A stretch of 64,000 nt of DNA from Halomarina rubra (lineage in GTDB: Archaea; Halobacteriota; Halobacteria; Halobacteriales; Haloarculaceae). Below the pieces are notes generated by a model, which saw only the letters and a program-made list of their open reading frames with translations, was not told where the DNA came from and made no database searches. Position numbers and translations under genes: made by a program. Of this stretch, positions 7,780 through 16,646 are shown piece by piece; positions within the stretch are counted from its first letter, which is position 1, and each line of letters begins with the position of its first letter. The stretch covers positions 1 through 64,000 of the forward strand of contig NZ_JALXFV010000002.1 of assembly GCF_023699475.1 (NCBI RefSeq). The letters are read 5' to 3'.

Positions 7780-9945
7780 TCACTCGAGTTCGACGGTCAC
7801 GCGGGCCATCGAGTACGGTTCTAACTCAAGCGCCACCTCGCCGTCTGTGACCTCGATAGTGTGCGATTCGGGGGTGATTCGCGTTGGCTCCGCACGCGTG
7901 TTCGCATCGTGCATCGAGTCACCGGTGAGCGTCGTCACGCTCGCTTTGTTCGCCGTCTCGTGGCCGTCGACAGCGAGCGTGAGATCCATCGCTTCCGACC
8001 CACTCGTCCGGTTGACGAGCATCACGATGAGTTCAGATTCATCGGGGGTGAGCGTCGCCATGGCGTCGATGGCCGGCACGTCGACCGGTTCGATCTCTCG
8101 GAACGTCGTCTCGGTGGAGATGCTGTCGGATTCAACAGTGACTGCGACTGGTGTTCCCTCGGCCTGTGCGGTCCCTATCTGCCGACCGTAATGACACGGG
8201 TTCGCCCAGACACGCTCGCCTTGTTTCCACAGGCCGCCACCGTGGTTGACCGTCGCCGAGTGAGTGAGCATCTCGACGAACTCGCCGGTCCGAATGCACT
8301 CGTGGCGGACACAGGCGTTGTACAGCGCCTCGCTGATGGTCACGGGGGTTGGCATCGTCTCCGGAGTGAGCGTCGCATCTTCATCGCCGTAGTCGGCGGC
8401 GTCGTGGCGACCCTCTCGGCCCGCTTCTTCTGCCCCGCTCTGAAAGTGTGCGAACAGTTGGAGCTCTGTGATGTCGAGTTTCGGGTCAGACACCCCTGCC
8501 TCTTCCATCCGCCCGCGCAGGTCGCGGAACTCCTCGCCCAACTGGTCAGAGAAGCCCATGAACGCGTGATACAGTTCATCTGGGTCGGTCGTCGCATCAA
8601 CCTGCCCCCCTCCGAGGATGTGCTCGGAGATCGCCCGAACGTCGCTTCCCGCGCGTTCCAACAGCACGTCGTTCCAGTGGCCATCGCTGTTCGTCTCAAG
8701 CCCACATGCGGTCACCTCGATGGAGGGGTCAGTTTCCAACATCACTTCCCGGAATCGGAGGTACCGGTCGGCGTTTCCTGCGGGTGTTGTCCAGTTGACT
8801 TGCCACGGGCCATACAGCTCGTTCCCGATCTCCCAGTAGGTGATGTCGTACGGTTCGGGGTGGCCATGTTCAGCCCGTAGTGCGCCCATCTCGGTGTCGG
8901 TCGAGCCGTTACAGTACTCGACCCAGGCAGCCGCCTCCTCAGGCGTTCCGTCACCGGCGTTGACACAGATCGACGGTTCACAGCCAACGTGCTCACAGAA
9001 CTCGATGAACTCATCTGTCCCGAATAGGTTCGGTTCCAGTCCGCTCCATGCAGGGTTGATGCGTTCTGGCCGTTCATCAACCGGGCCAACGCCATCACGC
9101 CAGTCGTACCCAGAGACGAAGTTCCCACCCGGCCAACGAAGCAGTGGGAGGTCGGACTCGCTGAGCAACGAGACGACATCCGGGTCAGCATGGCCAACGT
9201 GGTCATCCGGATACAACAAGACACGTTCGACGACGAGATTCGTCGCCTCCTCTGTTAGGAGTGAGACCTCATACACACCGTCGGGGTCGATGTCTTCCCC
9301 CGAGAGGTCGAACGTCCCCTCGTGGGTTTTCCACTCTTGGCCAACGGAGAGCGTGGTCTCACCGAGGGCGTCGTCACCGGTCGGCCCGAGCGTGAGACGG
9401 ACCTGGGTCTCATCGGTCGCCCGAAGCTGGATTCGGAATTCATAGCCTCCAGTGCGATGGAGTGGGAGTCGCGTCTCCTGTCGAATCCCTGCCTCGCCAT
9501 CACCATCGAGTTCGATTCGCTGAGCGCGGTTTCCAGCCGGCCCCGTATCGGGGCTGAACGTGAGCCCCTCGCCTACGGGAAGCCAACCGAACGCCAGCGC
9601 GTTCTGGTAGGCGTCAAGCAGTGCCTCCGAGTCGGTCTCTTCGGGATACGCATACGGGCGGCCGTGATTCTCGACTTCCTCTCGAATCCGCTCGAAGTCG
9701 TTCTCACTAACGAACCCACCACTTTGACGGCGGTCACCGGCCCGGAAATGCCACTCACCGAGCGTCGGATTGAACAGGATTTCCGCGTCCATGCCCTGAT
9801 AGATGTTGTTCCCAAGATGCTCAGAGAACTTCCCGAACAGCATCGGTTCGACAGTGTGCGATGCACGGGATTCCGTATCGATGGAGACCCTCGCGGCCGA
9901 GGAGTCACCCGTCGGGGTGTGTGTGAAGAGGTCGCTATCGACCAT
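7780..9945 (-). CDS. GH51-type alpha-L-arabinofuranosidase, cytoplasmic
   Basis: A 721-residue GH51-type enzyme without a signal peptide. The N-terminal third holds a jelly-roll carbohydrate-binding-like insert; the TIM barrel follows with WPGGNFVSGYDWRDGVGP and the acid/base motif IGNELYG (Glu376). The likely nucleophile is Glu494 in LDITELQLF. A C-terminal beta domain ends the protein (EVALELEPYSMARVTVELE). The product should release terminal alpha-L-arabinofuranose from imported oligosaccharides. The segment CNGSTDTEMGALRAEHG is almost shared with the two other GH51 genes in this window, but the nucleophile context (TEL rather than GEWN) marks this as the most divergent of the three. The divergent GH2 gene lies about 240 bases away. 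Confidence 0.88.
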   Translation of the reverse strand: MVDSDLFTHTPTGDSSAARVSIDTESRASHTVEPMLFGKFSEHLGNNIYQGMDAEILFNPTLGEWHFRAGDRRQSGGFVSENDFERIREEVENHGRPYAYPEETDSEALLDAYQNALAFGWLPVGEGLTFSPDTGPAGNRAQRIELDGDGEAGIRQETRLPLHRTGGYEFRIQLRATDETQVRLTLGPTGDDALGETTLSVGQEWKTHEGTFDLSGEDIDPDGVYEVSLLTEEATNLVVERVLLYPDDHVGHADPDVVSLLSESDLPLLRWPGGNFVSGYDWRDGVGPVDERPERINPAWSGLEPNLFGTDEFIEFCEHVGCEPSICVNAGDGTPEEAAAWVEYCNGSTDTEMGALRAEHGHPEPYDITYWEIGNELYGPWQVNWTTPAGNADRYLRFREVMLETDPSIEVTACGLETNSDGHWNDVLLERAGSDVRAISEHILGGGQVDATTDPDELYHAFMGFSDQLGEEFRDLRGRMEEAGVSDPKLDITELQLFAHFQSGAEEAGREGRHDAADYGDEDATLTPETMPTPVTISEALYNACVRHECIRTGEFVEMLTHSATVNHGGGLWKQGERVWANPCHYGRQIGTAQAEGTPVAVTVESDSISTETTFREIEPVDVPAIDAMATLTPDESELIVMLVNRTSGSEAMDLTLAVDGHETANKASVTTLTGDSMHDANTRAEPTRITPESHTIEVTDGEVALELEPYSMARVTVELE

Positions 9946-10097
9946 ATTCCAGCCGTTATGTGGCCGTCATCATGAGTGTTCTTGTATCGCAGACCTATCG
10001 CAAGCAACCATCGCCAAGGCTGGCTGTCAGTGTATCACCAAACCACACCGGAGACTGCTAAACTACTCACACCGCGACTACCAGATGCAAAATACAC

Positions 10098-10112
10098 TAT
10101 GGGATTCCCATA
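10098..10112. promoter_or_regulatory. Perfect 15-bp palindrome upstream of the GH2 gene
   Basis: TATGGGATTCCCATA: 7-bp arms around a single base, lying about 30 bases upstream of the TATA-like box of the GH2 gene, in the gap shared with the divergent GH51 gene. Position and symmetry fit an operator or activator site. I did not find a second exact copy by eye in the window. Confidence 0.4.
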
Positions 10113-10137
10113 CGTCGTAACGTGAGTTAGAGTCACC

Positions 10138-10152
10138 ATTAAAATTATTAAC
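10138..10152 (+). promoter_or_regulatory. AT-rich TATA region of the GH2 gene
   Basis: ATTAAAATTATTAAC, centred about 43 bases before the ATG at 10,189. It predicts a transcript start near 10,173, just before a GGAG that could serve as ribosome-binding site for that ATG, and so favours 10,189 over the in-frame GTG at 10,168. Confidence 0.45.
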
Positions 10153-10188
10153 CATCACTGTGGCAGTGTGCATGGAGTAGTTAGAGAG

Positions 10189-13100
10189 ATGACGGAAGAC
10201 CCAGCGGAGAAGACAGCTGAGAGTGTATCGAACGGGACGTCTGCAACGGCTGAATCAGATGATGAGCACGATGTCACTGAAACCACGCCTGTGCGACGCC
10301 GAACGGTATTGAAAGGACTCGCCGCCTCGGGTGGTGTGGGAGCGTTCGGTGCCGGTGCGCTCAGCGGTGAGGCGACGGCAGCCTCGACCACCCAGGAGTC
10401 CGATGGATGGTCGATGAAAGAACCCCAGATGTACACTCCCTGGACCGGGGACGTCGGGCCGGAGAACGCCCACCCCGAGTATCCACGGCCACAGATGGAG
10501 CGCAAACAGTGGCAAAATCTCAATGGCGTCTGGCAGTTCTCGGGCGCCTCAGAAGGGGAGGAACCTCCAATCGGCGAAGACCTCGATGAGTCGATCCTCG
10601 TTCCCTACCCGGTCGAGTCGGGGCTCTCGGGTGTCAAGCGCCACGAAACGTGGATGTGGTATCGCCGGGCCTTCTCGGTCCCGGATGAGTGGATAGTTCC
10701 AACGGCTCACTCGGACGAGGACGTGGAGAACAACCCCAACTCCCAGCGACTCCTGTTGCACTTCGAGCGAGTCGACTGGGAGGCGACCGTCTATGTTAAC
10801 GGTCAAAAGGTGACTTCCCACAAGGGTGGGTACGACCATTTCGTCGCAGACGTGACGGATGCGCTCACCTCGGAAGGCGACCAGGAACTCGTCGTCGGTG
10901 TCTTCGACCCGACGAGCGTCAATTCGAAACCTATCGGTACCCAACCGAAGGGTCGACAGGGTGAGGGAACCGGCTACAAAGGCGAGGGCACACTCGAGAT
11001 GACTCCCTCGTCGGGTATCTGGGATACCGTGTGGCTCGAACCCGTTCCCGATTCACACGTCACGAACCTGGATATGACGCCAGACCTGAGCGAAGACGTG
11101 CTTCGCCTCACGGTCGACGCGACCAACGAAGACGTGACGGCGGTGGCCACCGCCTATATCGACGACGAGAAGGTGGGTCGTGTCACCGGAGGGGTCGGCG
11201 AGGAACTCGAACTCCCCGTTCCCGACCCCCATCTCTGGTCGCCTGATGATCCCTTCCTGTATGACCTCAGAGTAGATCTCAGACGAGAGCAGGATGGAGA
11301 AGACGGTGGGAAGCTCCTCGACCGTGTCGAGAGCTACTTCGGAATGCGGTCGATTGGGAAGGAGTCCTATGGGAACACGGCACGGCCAACACTCAACGGC
11401 GAGACGCTCTGGCACCTCGGGACGCTCGAAAGCGGGCAGTGGCCAGACGGACTGTACACCGCGCCAACTGACGAGGCGCTTCGCTACAACCTCGAGGCGC
11501 AGAAAGAACTCGGGTACAATATGGTCCGGAAACACGTCAAGGTAGAACCGAGACGGTGGTTCTACCATGCCGACCAGTTGGGGCTACTCGTCTGGCAGGA
11601 CATGCCCAACATGCACGAGGGCTTCGACACGCCTCCCCGCGACGAGGCGACCCTCGAGCACTTCAAAAAAGAGCTAATCGAGATGGTCACCGAGCACGAT
11701 AACCACCCATCGATGGCGGTCTGGATACCGATCAACGAGGGGTGGGGGATTAACAACGACAACCTCGACTACCAGCGTGAGCTAACTGCGCTGGTTTCTG
11801 AACTTGACCCCGAACGCCTTGTTGACCCCCACAGTGGGTACGACGTCGGGTCGAACCACGACCCAGGTGTGGGCGACATCAAGGACGTCCATCAGTACGG
11901 AACCCCGTGGTACCAGATTCCCGAACCCGAACCCGACCGTATCTCTGCACTCGGTGAGTACACGTCGACGTCGCTGGTCGTCGAAGACCACCACTGGGGT
12001 GAGTGCGACAGTCCCTCCAGTGCCGAAGAGTTCGTCGCCCAGTACGTCGAACGGGTCGAGGCACTCGAGAAGTTCATGGTGAGCCGAAGCATGAGCGCAT
12101 CAGTGTATACGGCCACGACAGGCCTTGAAAACGTCTGCAACGGCATCATCACGTACGACCGCGAGGTGGTGAAACCAACACTCGCTGATGATGGCCTTCG
12201 TCGAGTCCGCGATGCCCACGCAAGTATCATCAAGGCGTCGCGTGACCTGATGGGTAATGTTCAATTCGACTTCGACGTTCCTTCGACATATGACGTCTCT
12301 GATGGCGCAGAGCCGTTTGAGGTGACCGCGACGCTGATGAACCCCGAAAGCGGGAGTGACGTTGCTGTTGAGGACGTCGACATGCGTTTGGGTGGCCTGC
12401 CAGACAGTTGGACGATTACCCCAACGACCGAGACGTCATTCGAGTCGGTCGGTGATGGCGAGTCCGTCTCCGCGACGTGGGAAATCACGCCAGATTCGAC
12501 TGCTGCTGGCGACATCGAACTCGACGGGACCATCGACTACGTCGTCAATGGTGAGCAATACCAGTACACCAATACGTGGGTGCTAAGCGCGGCTCGGCTC
12601 GTCTACTATCGCTATGAGAACTCGAATGCGGACAGTTCGAGCTACGACAACCCGTTCACGAATCACGGCGCGACATTCGACGACACAACGGCCGCTGAAG
12701 GCGACTACTCGCTGCAGTTCGATGGAACGGACGACTACATCCAACTCAACGACTTCGGGGAAGGCATCCTCCACGACGCGTTCACCGAGCGGACGTTCGA
12801 GACGTGGCTTGCCCCTGAGTCGACAAGTGGACTACAGGCGATCTACAGCGAAGGTGGCATCTACAACGGCATGGGCGTTCGCCTCAACGATGGCACGCTC
12901 CAAGCGAGCGTCGCCACCAATGGGCAGACAGTGACTGTCGACAGCGCGTTTGATGTGAGTGGTTGGACACACGTCGCTGCTGTCTTCGATAACGGCGCAC
13001 TCCGCCTGTTCATCGACGGCGAACAGGTTGCTGAGAATCCCGATGTGGGGTACTCGCGAGTCCCCGGTCACGTCGCAGCAACCGCCATCGGCGGCTCGGT

Positions 13101-13221
13101 GACATCGAACCCATGGGGTGACGGTCGCGAGAACTTCTTCGGTGGAAATCTCGATGCGACGTCCATCTACACTGTCGCACTCTCGGCCGCAGACATCGCC
13201 GAGAACGCGACGCAGAACTGA
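10189..13221 (+). CDS. Tat-exported GH2 glycoside hydrolase with LamG domain
   Basis: A 1010-residue exported enzyme. Residues 36-43 are a twin-arginine motif (RRRTVLKG) followed by a hydrophobic stretch. Then come a GH2 sugar-binding domain (about 80-265), an Ig-like GH2 domain, and a TIM barrel with the acid/base motif PINEGWG (Glu517) and probable nucleophile in LGEYTS (Glu590). Residues about 690-800 resemble a NEW3-like beta domain, and the last 200 residues form a LamG/concanavalin-like domain (LQFDGTDDYIQLNDF, WTHVAAVFDNGALRLFIDG). GH2 covers beta-galactosidases, beta-glucuronidases and others; here beta-galactosidase or an arabinan-related activity is inferred from context. It probably works at the cell surface on polymer. 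A GTG at 10,168 is an alternative start. Confidence 0.88.
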   Translation: MTEDPAEKTAESVSNGTSATAESDDEHDVTETTPVRRRTVLKGLAASGGVGAFGAGALSGEATAASTTQESDGWSMKEPQMYTPWTGDVGPENAHPEYPRPQMERKQWQNLNGVWQFSGASEGEEPPIGEDLDESILVPYPVESGLSGVKRHETWMWYRRAFSVPDEWIVPTAHSDEDVENNPNSQRLLLHFERVDWEATVYVNGQKVTSHKGGYDHFVADVTDALTSEGDQELVVGVFDPTSVNSKPIGTQPKGRQGEGTGYKGEGTLEMTPSSGIWDTVWLEPVPDSHVTNLDMTPDLSEDVLRLTVDATNEDVTAVATAYIDDEKVGRVTGGVGEELELPVPDPHLWSPDDPFLYDLRVDLRREQDGEDGGKLLDRVESYFGMRSIGKESYGNTARPTLNGETLWHLGTLESGQWPDGLYTAPTDEALRYNLEAQKELGYNMVRKHVKVEPRRWFYHADQLGLLVWQDMPNMHEGFDTPPRDEATLEHFKKELIEMVTEHDNHPSMAVWIPINEGWGINNDNLDYQRELTALVSELDPERLVDPHSGYDVGSNHDPGVGDIKDVHQYGTPWYQIPEPEPDRISALGEYTSTSLVVEDHHWGECDSPSSAEEFVAQYVERVEALEKFMVSRSMSASVYTATTGLENVCNGIITYDREVVKPTLADDGLRRVRDAHASIIKASRDLMGNVQFDFDVPSTYDVSDGAEPFEVTATLMNPESGSDVAVEDVDMRLGGLPDSWTITPTTETSFESVGDGESVSATWEITPDSTAAGDIELDGTIDYVVNGEQYQYTNTWVLSAARLVYYRYENSNADSSSYDNPFTNHGATFDDTTAAEGDYSLQFDGTDDYIQLNDFGEGILHDAFTERTFETWLAPESTSGLQAIYSEGGIYNGMGVRLNDGTLQASVATNGQTVTVDSAFDVSGWTHVAAVFDNGALRLFIDGEQVAENPDVGYSRVPGHVAATAIGGSVTSNPWGDGRENFFGGNLDATSIYTVALSAADIAENATQN

Positions 13222-13335
13222 ACCCGATCAACTCGCTTTCTTTTCACGTGGCGATTTGAGCGTGCCGAGCCGGCCAAACGCACTCAAGCGGCCCCGACTC
13301 AGAGCGATTCATTCGGAGTTCGTCGCTTGCTCGCG

Positions 13336-14919
13336 TCAGTGTTCGAGGTGCTCGCTGGTCTCTTCCATTCGCTCGTGGTGAGTTCGACCATCAAGTGGAT
13401 ACGCACCGATTCGTTCAGCAAATGCCTCCCATTGCTCGCCGAGGTCCTCGACGATATCCGGGAACTCCGCCGAGCGGTCGTCGAGTTCGGTCCGGTCAGC
13501 ATCCATGTCATAGAGTTCCCAGCGACCGTTCTCGCCTTTCGAGACGAGTTTCCAGCGGTCGGTTCGAACAGCTCGGTTCGCCTCATGCTCCCAGAACAGT
13601 GGCTTACGGTCGAGTCCCTCACCGTCGAAGGCGGGCCAGAGGCTCGTCCCATCGAGTGGGCGGATGTCTGTTCCATTTCGGTGGTCAGGGTATGTTGCCT
13701 CCGCGACGTCGAGGCAGGTCGCCATCACGTCGACGACGTGCCCAACATCGGTGATGAGGTCACTATCCGAGACGATGCCATTCGGCCAGTGGGCAATGAG
13801 CGGCGTTGCGATGCCACCTTCGTGCACCCAATGTTTGTAGCGTCGGAACGGTGTGTTGCTGAGATTCGCCCAGTACCGCCCGTAACTGGAGATGGGCGTC
13901 ATATCGTGGCCCGCCTCGGCTTCCGCCCCCATCGGCCCGTCCCACCCATATGGTCCGCCCTCGGCACACCCACCGTTATCAGACAAAAACAGAAACAGCG
14001 TATCGTCGAGTTGGCCCGTTTCAGAGAGGGTATCGACGAGTCGACCGATGCCCTGGTCCATTGCATCGACCTGTGCTGCATAAATCGCCATCTTCCGGGC
14101 CATCTGCTCTTTGGTTTCTGTGTCGAGGTCGGCCCAGTCTTTGCTGTCACCGAGAGAGAGCGGCCACGCCGAGTCGATGATGCCCTCTTCGATGAGGCGC
14201 TCATACCGCGCTTGCCGGAGATCGTCCCAACCAGCCAGATACTGTGCTTCGTAGCGCTCGATATCCTCAGCCTTCGCGTTGAGTGGCCAGTGTGGTGCCG
14301 TATACGCGACATAAAGGAAAAACGGGTCATCCGCTTGATCGGCGTCGTGGTCGCGAACGAACTGTGCGGCCTCATCGCTGATGGCGTCGGTGTAGTAATA
14401 GCCCTCCTCGGGTGGGTCGAGACGGTCGTTACCACGCGTGAGGTCGCTCGGTGAGAAGTAGTTGTTCGCACCGCTGATCGTGCCGTAAAAGCGGTCGAAA
14501 CCACGTTGCAGTGGCCAGTTGTGTTTCGAAGCATCTGCAGCGACGTACTCTGAGCGCGTCAGGTGCCACTTGCCGCTCATATATGTCGCATAGCCCTGCT
14601 CGCTCAGCACCTCGGGTATCGTCACACATTGATCGTTCAGGTCACCTGCGTACTCCTGTGTCCCAAGATCCTTCGCCGTCATCCACCCCATCCCAGCCTT
14701 GTGGGGGTACTGACCGGTCAACAGGCTCGCGCGTGTGGGACAGCAACGTGCGCAGTTGTAGAACTGGGTGAATCGCTGCCCATCTGCCGCCAATCCATCG
14801 AGAGTCGGCGTCTGAATCTCACTACCGTAACAGCCGATATCGGAATACCCCATGTCGTCGGCCATCACGAGAACGATGTTCGGTGCCGTCTCTCTCCCGT
14901 TACCGTGGTCGCTCGCCAT
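13336..14919 (-). CDS. Type I sulfatase (arylsulfatase family), Cys-type
   Basis: A 527-residue alkaline-phosphatase-fold sulfatase. The N-terminal metal-binding strand APNIVLVMADDMGYSD supplies the first aspartates, and CCPTR at Cys59-Arg63 fits the CxPxR signature whose cysteine becomes formylglycine. HWPLNAKAEDIERYE and FLFLSDNGGCAEGG add the other metal and substrate residues, and WKLVSKGENGRWELYDMDAD is the usual C-terminal region. The protein has no signal peptide and is predicted to be cytoplasmic, unlike most bacterial polysaccharide sulfatases. The start at 14,919 (MASDHG) is chosen; an upstream start would add 16 residues without family support. It needs the FGE encoded at 40,115. 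The next sulfatase is divergent from it, with a gap of about 140 bases. Confidence 0.9.
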   Translation of the reverse strand: MASDHGNGRETAPNIVLVMADDMGYSDIGCYGSEIQTPTLDGLAADGQRFTQFYNCARCCPTRASLLTGQYPHKAGMGWMTAKDLGTQEYAGDLNDQCVTIPEVLSEQGYATYMSGKWHLTRSEYVAADASKHNWPLQRGFDRFYGTISGANNYFSPSDLTRGNDRLDPPEEGYYYTDAISDEAAQFVRDHDADQADDPFFLYVAYTAPHWPLNAKAEDIERYEAQYLAGWDDLRQARYERLIEEGIIDSAWPLSLGDSKDWADLDTETKEQMARKMAIYAAQVDAMDQGIGRLVDTLSETGQLDDTLFLFLSDNGGCAEGGPYGWDGPMGAEAEAGHDMTPISSYGRYWANLSNTPFRRYKHWVHEGGIATPLIAHWPNGIVSDSDLITDVGHVVDVMATCLDVAEATYPDHRNGTDIRPLDGTSLWPAFDGEGLDRKPLFWEHEANRAVRTDRWKLVSKGENGRWELYDMDADRTELDDRSAEFPDIVEDLGEQWEAFAERIGAYPLDGRTHHERMEETSEHLEH

Positions 14920-15056
14920 ACAAGCGCGATTCCCCCCGGTACCAAGAAGTTTGTTGGTGGATAGCACGATTTGAGCACTTCGTGTGCCCTCGATAGTCGG
15001 TGACGCTGCTCGGCGGTACGTTCTTTGTGCTACTCACGGTGGCTTTCGTATCGCTC

Positions 15057-16487
15057 ATGCCAGCCGATTCGCCGAACATCGTCTTCGTACTGACTGACCA
15101 GCAGCGACTCGACAGTATCGCAGCACTGAGCGACGTCGATGTCGACACACCGAACCTCGACCGCCTCGCGACCGAGGGGGCGGCGTTCACGAACTGCCAC
15201 GTCACCGCACCATCGTGTGCGCCATCGCGGGCGAGTCTGTTCACCGGACTGTACCCGCATACGACGGGCATCCACCGTAACGGCGACGAATGGCGCCACG
15301 GCTGGGTCGAGCAGCTCTCGGAGGCGGGCTACCACTGCGTCAACGTCGGGAAGATGCACACACAGCCCTACGAGACGCCGATGGGCTTCGACGAGCGCTA
15401 CGTCGTCGAGAACAAAGACCGCTATCTCTCCGACCGCTATTACTTCGATGAGTGGGATAAGGGGCTCCGGGCACGTGGCCTAGTCAAACAACAGCGCGAA
15501 CAGTACCGTGAGCGCGAGGATTACGACGAACGCCTCGGTGCATTCCGGTGGGAGCTTCCAGCAGAGACACAGTCGGACAACTTCGTCGGCGAGTTCGCCC
15601 GCTGGTGGGTCGATACGAAGCCCGAACCTGACGGCCCGTTGTTCTTGCAGGTGGGCTTTCCCGGACCACATCCACCATATGACCCAACGCCAGCGTACGC
15701 CGCCGAGTATCTCGACCGGTCGTTTACTATCCCACCAGTAACCGACGACGACCTGGATGGTCAGCCACCACCGCTTCACGACCTTCGTGAACACCACGCT
15801 GACGTCGACCACGACTCGGTGGTCCATCGACTCGACCCGACCGACGAGCAGCGCCACCGCCAGCGAGCGTTCTACTACGCCAACGTCGCGATGATCGACC
15901 AGCAGGTGGGTCACCTATTCGACGCGCTGGAGGAGAACGGCTACCTGGAAGACTGTATCATCGTGTTCGCCTCTGATCACGGTGACATGCTGGGCGACCA
16001 CGGTCACAGCCAGAAGTGGACGATGTACGATGAGTCCGTCCGCGTCCCGGCGATTGTCTGGGCATCAGATGACAGCGTTGTCCCCGGTGAGCGCGAAGGC
16101 CTCTGTCAGCTGTTCGACCTTGGGCCAACAGTACTCGAACTGGCTGGACTCGAGCCACCGGAGTGGATGCAGGCGACCTCACTCGTCCCAGCACTTACCG
16201 ATGCCTCCTGGACGGGTCGTGATGTTGTGTTCGCCGAACAGGCTGGCGATGGCATCCTTGAGACGCCATACATGACGATGGTGTTCGACGGCCAGTGGAA
16301 ACTGGTCCACTTCCTCGATGAACCGTTCGGCCAACTGTTCGATACGGTGGCCGACCCAGACGAAACGACCAATCGCTGGGACGACCCAGACGCGATGGCA
16401 GCAAAACGCCGACTGCTCGGGGAATTTCGTGACTGGCGGATTCGCAGTCAACTCCAAGCCGAAGAGTGGGCGACAGCGCACCGGTGA
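15057..16487 (+). CDS. Type I sulfatase, Cys-type
   Basis: A 476-residue sulfatase starting directly with the first metal strand (PNIVFVLTDQQRLDSI), so it has no signal peptide. The formylglycine signature is CAPSR with Cys54, followed by SLFTGLYPHTTG. IIVFASDHGDMLGDHG is the second metal site, and WKLVHFLDEPFGQLFDTVAD the C-terminal part. The TDQQR start and DHGDMLGDHG motif are typical of the iduronate-2-sulfatase/choline-sulfatase-like branch, but the substrate is not defined by sequence. The chosen ATG removes a 19-residue hydrophobic-looking extension that begins in the shared promoter region; if that longer form were used it could act as a signal anchor, which I consider unlikely. Confidence 0.9.
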   Translation: MPADSPNIVFVLTDQQRLDSIAALSDVDVDTPNLDRLATEGAAFTNCHVTAPSCAPSRASLFTGLYPHTTGIHRNGDEWRHGWVEQLSEAGYHCVNVGKMHTQPYETPMGFDERYVVENKDRYLSDRYYFDEWDKGLRARGLVKQQREQYREREDYDERLGAFRWELPAETQSDNFVGEFARWWVDTKPEPDGPLFLQVGFPGPHPPYDPTPAYAAEYLDRSFTIPPVTDDDLDGQPPPLHDLREHHADVDHDSVVHRLDPTDEQRHRQRAFYYANVAMIDQQVGHLFDALEENGYLEDCIIVFASDHGDMLGDHGHSQKWTMYDESVRVPAIVWASDDSVVPGEREGLCQLFDLGPTVLELAGLEPPEWMQATSLVPALTDASWTGRDVVFAEQAGDGILETPYMTMVFDGQWKLVHFLDEPFGQLFDTVADPDETTNRWDDPDAMAAKRRLLGEFRDWRIRSQLQAEEWATAHR

Positions 16488-16612
16488 ACTGCCCCTGCCT
16501 TCTCGCCGCCTTCGGCGGCTGGTCGTGAACGGGTCGACTACTGACAATTCATCGCGACCGCCCTACGTTGAATAGCAATTTTGGGAAAGTTCTACAGCGA
16601 TACCAGGGGGAA

Positions 16613-16620
16613 CAATTAAG
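16613..16620 (+). promoter_or_regulatory. TATA-like box for the GH51-lectin pair
   Basis: CAATTAAG centred 30 bases before the ATG at 16,647, consistent with a leaderless transcript covering the exported GH51 gene and the overlapping lectin-like gene. Confidence 0.45.
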
Positions 16621-16646
16621 CACTCTGTGTCTGACTGACAACCCGC

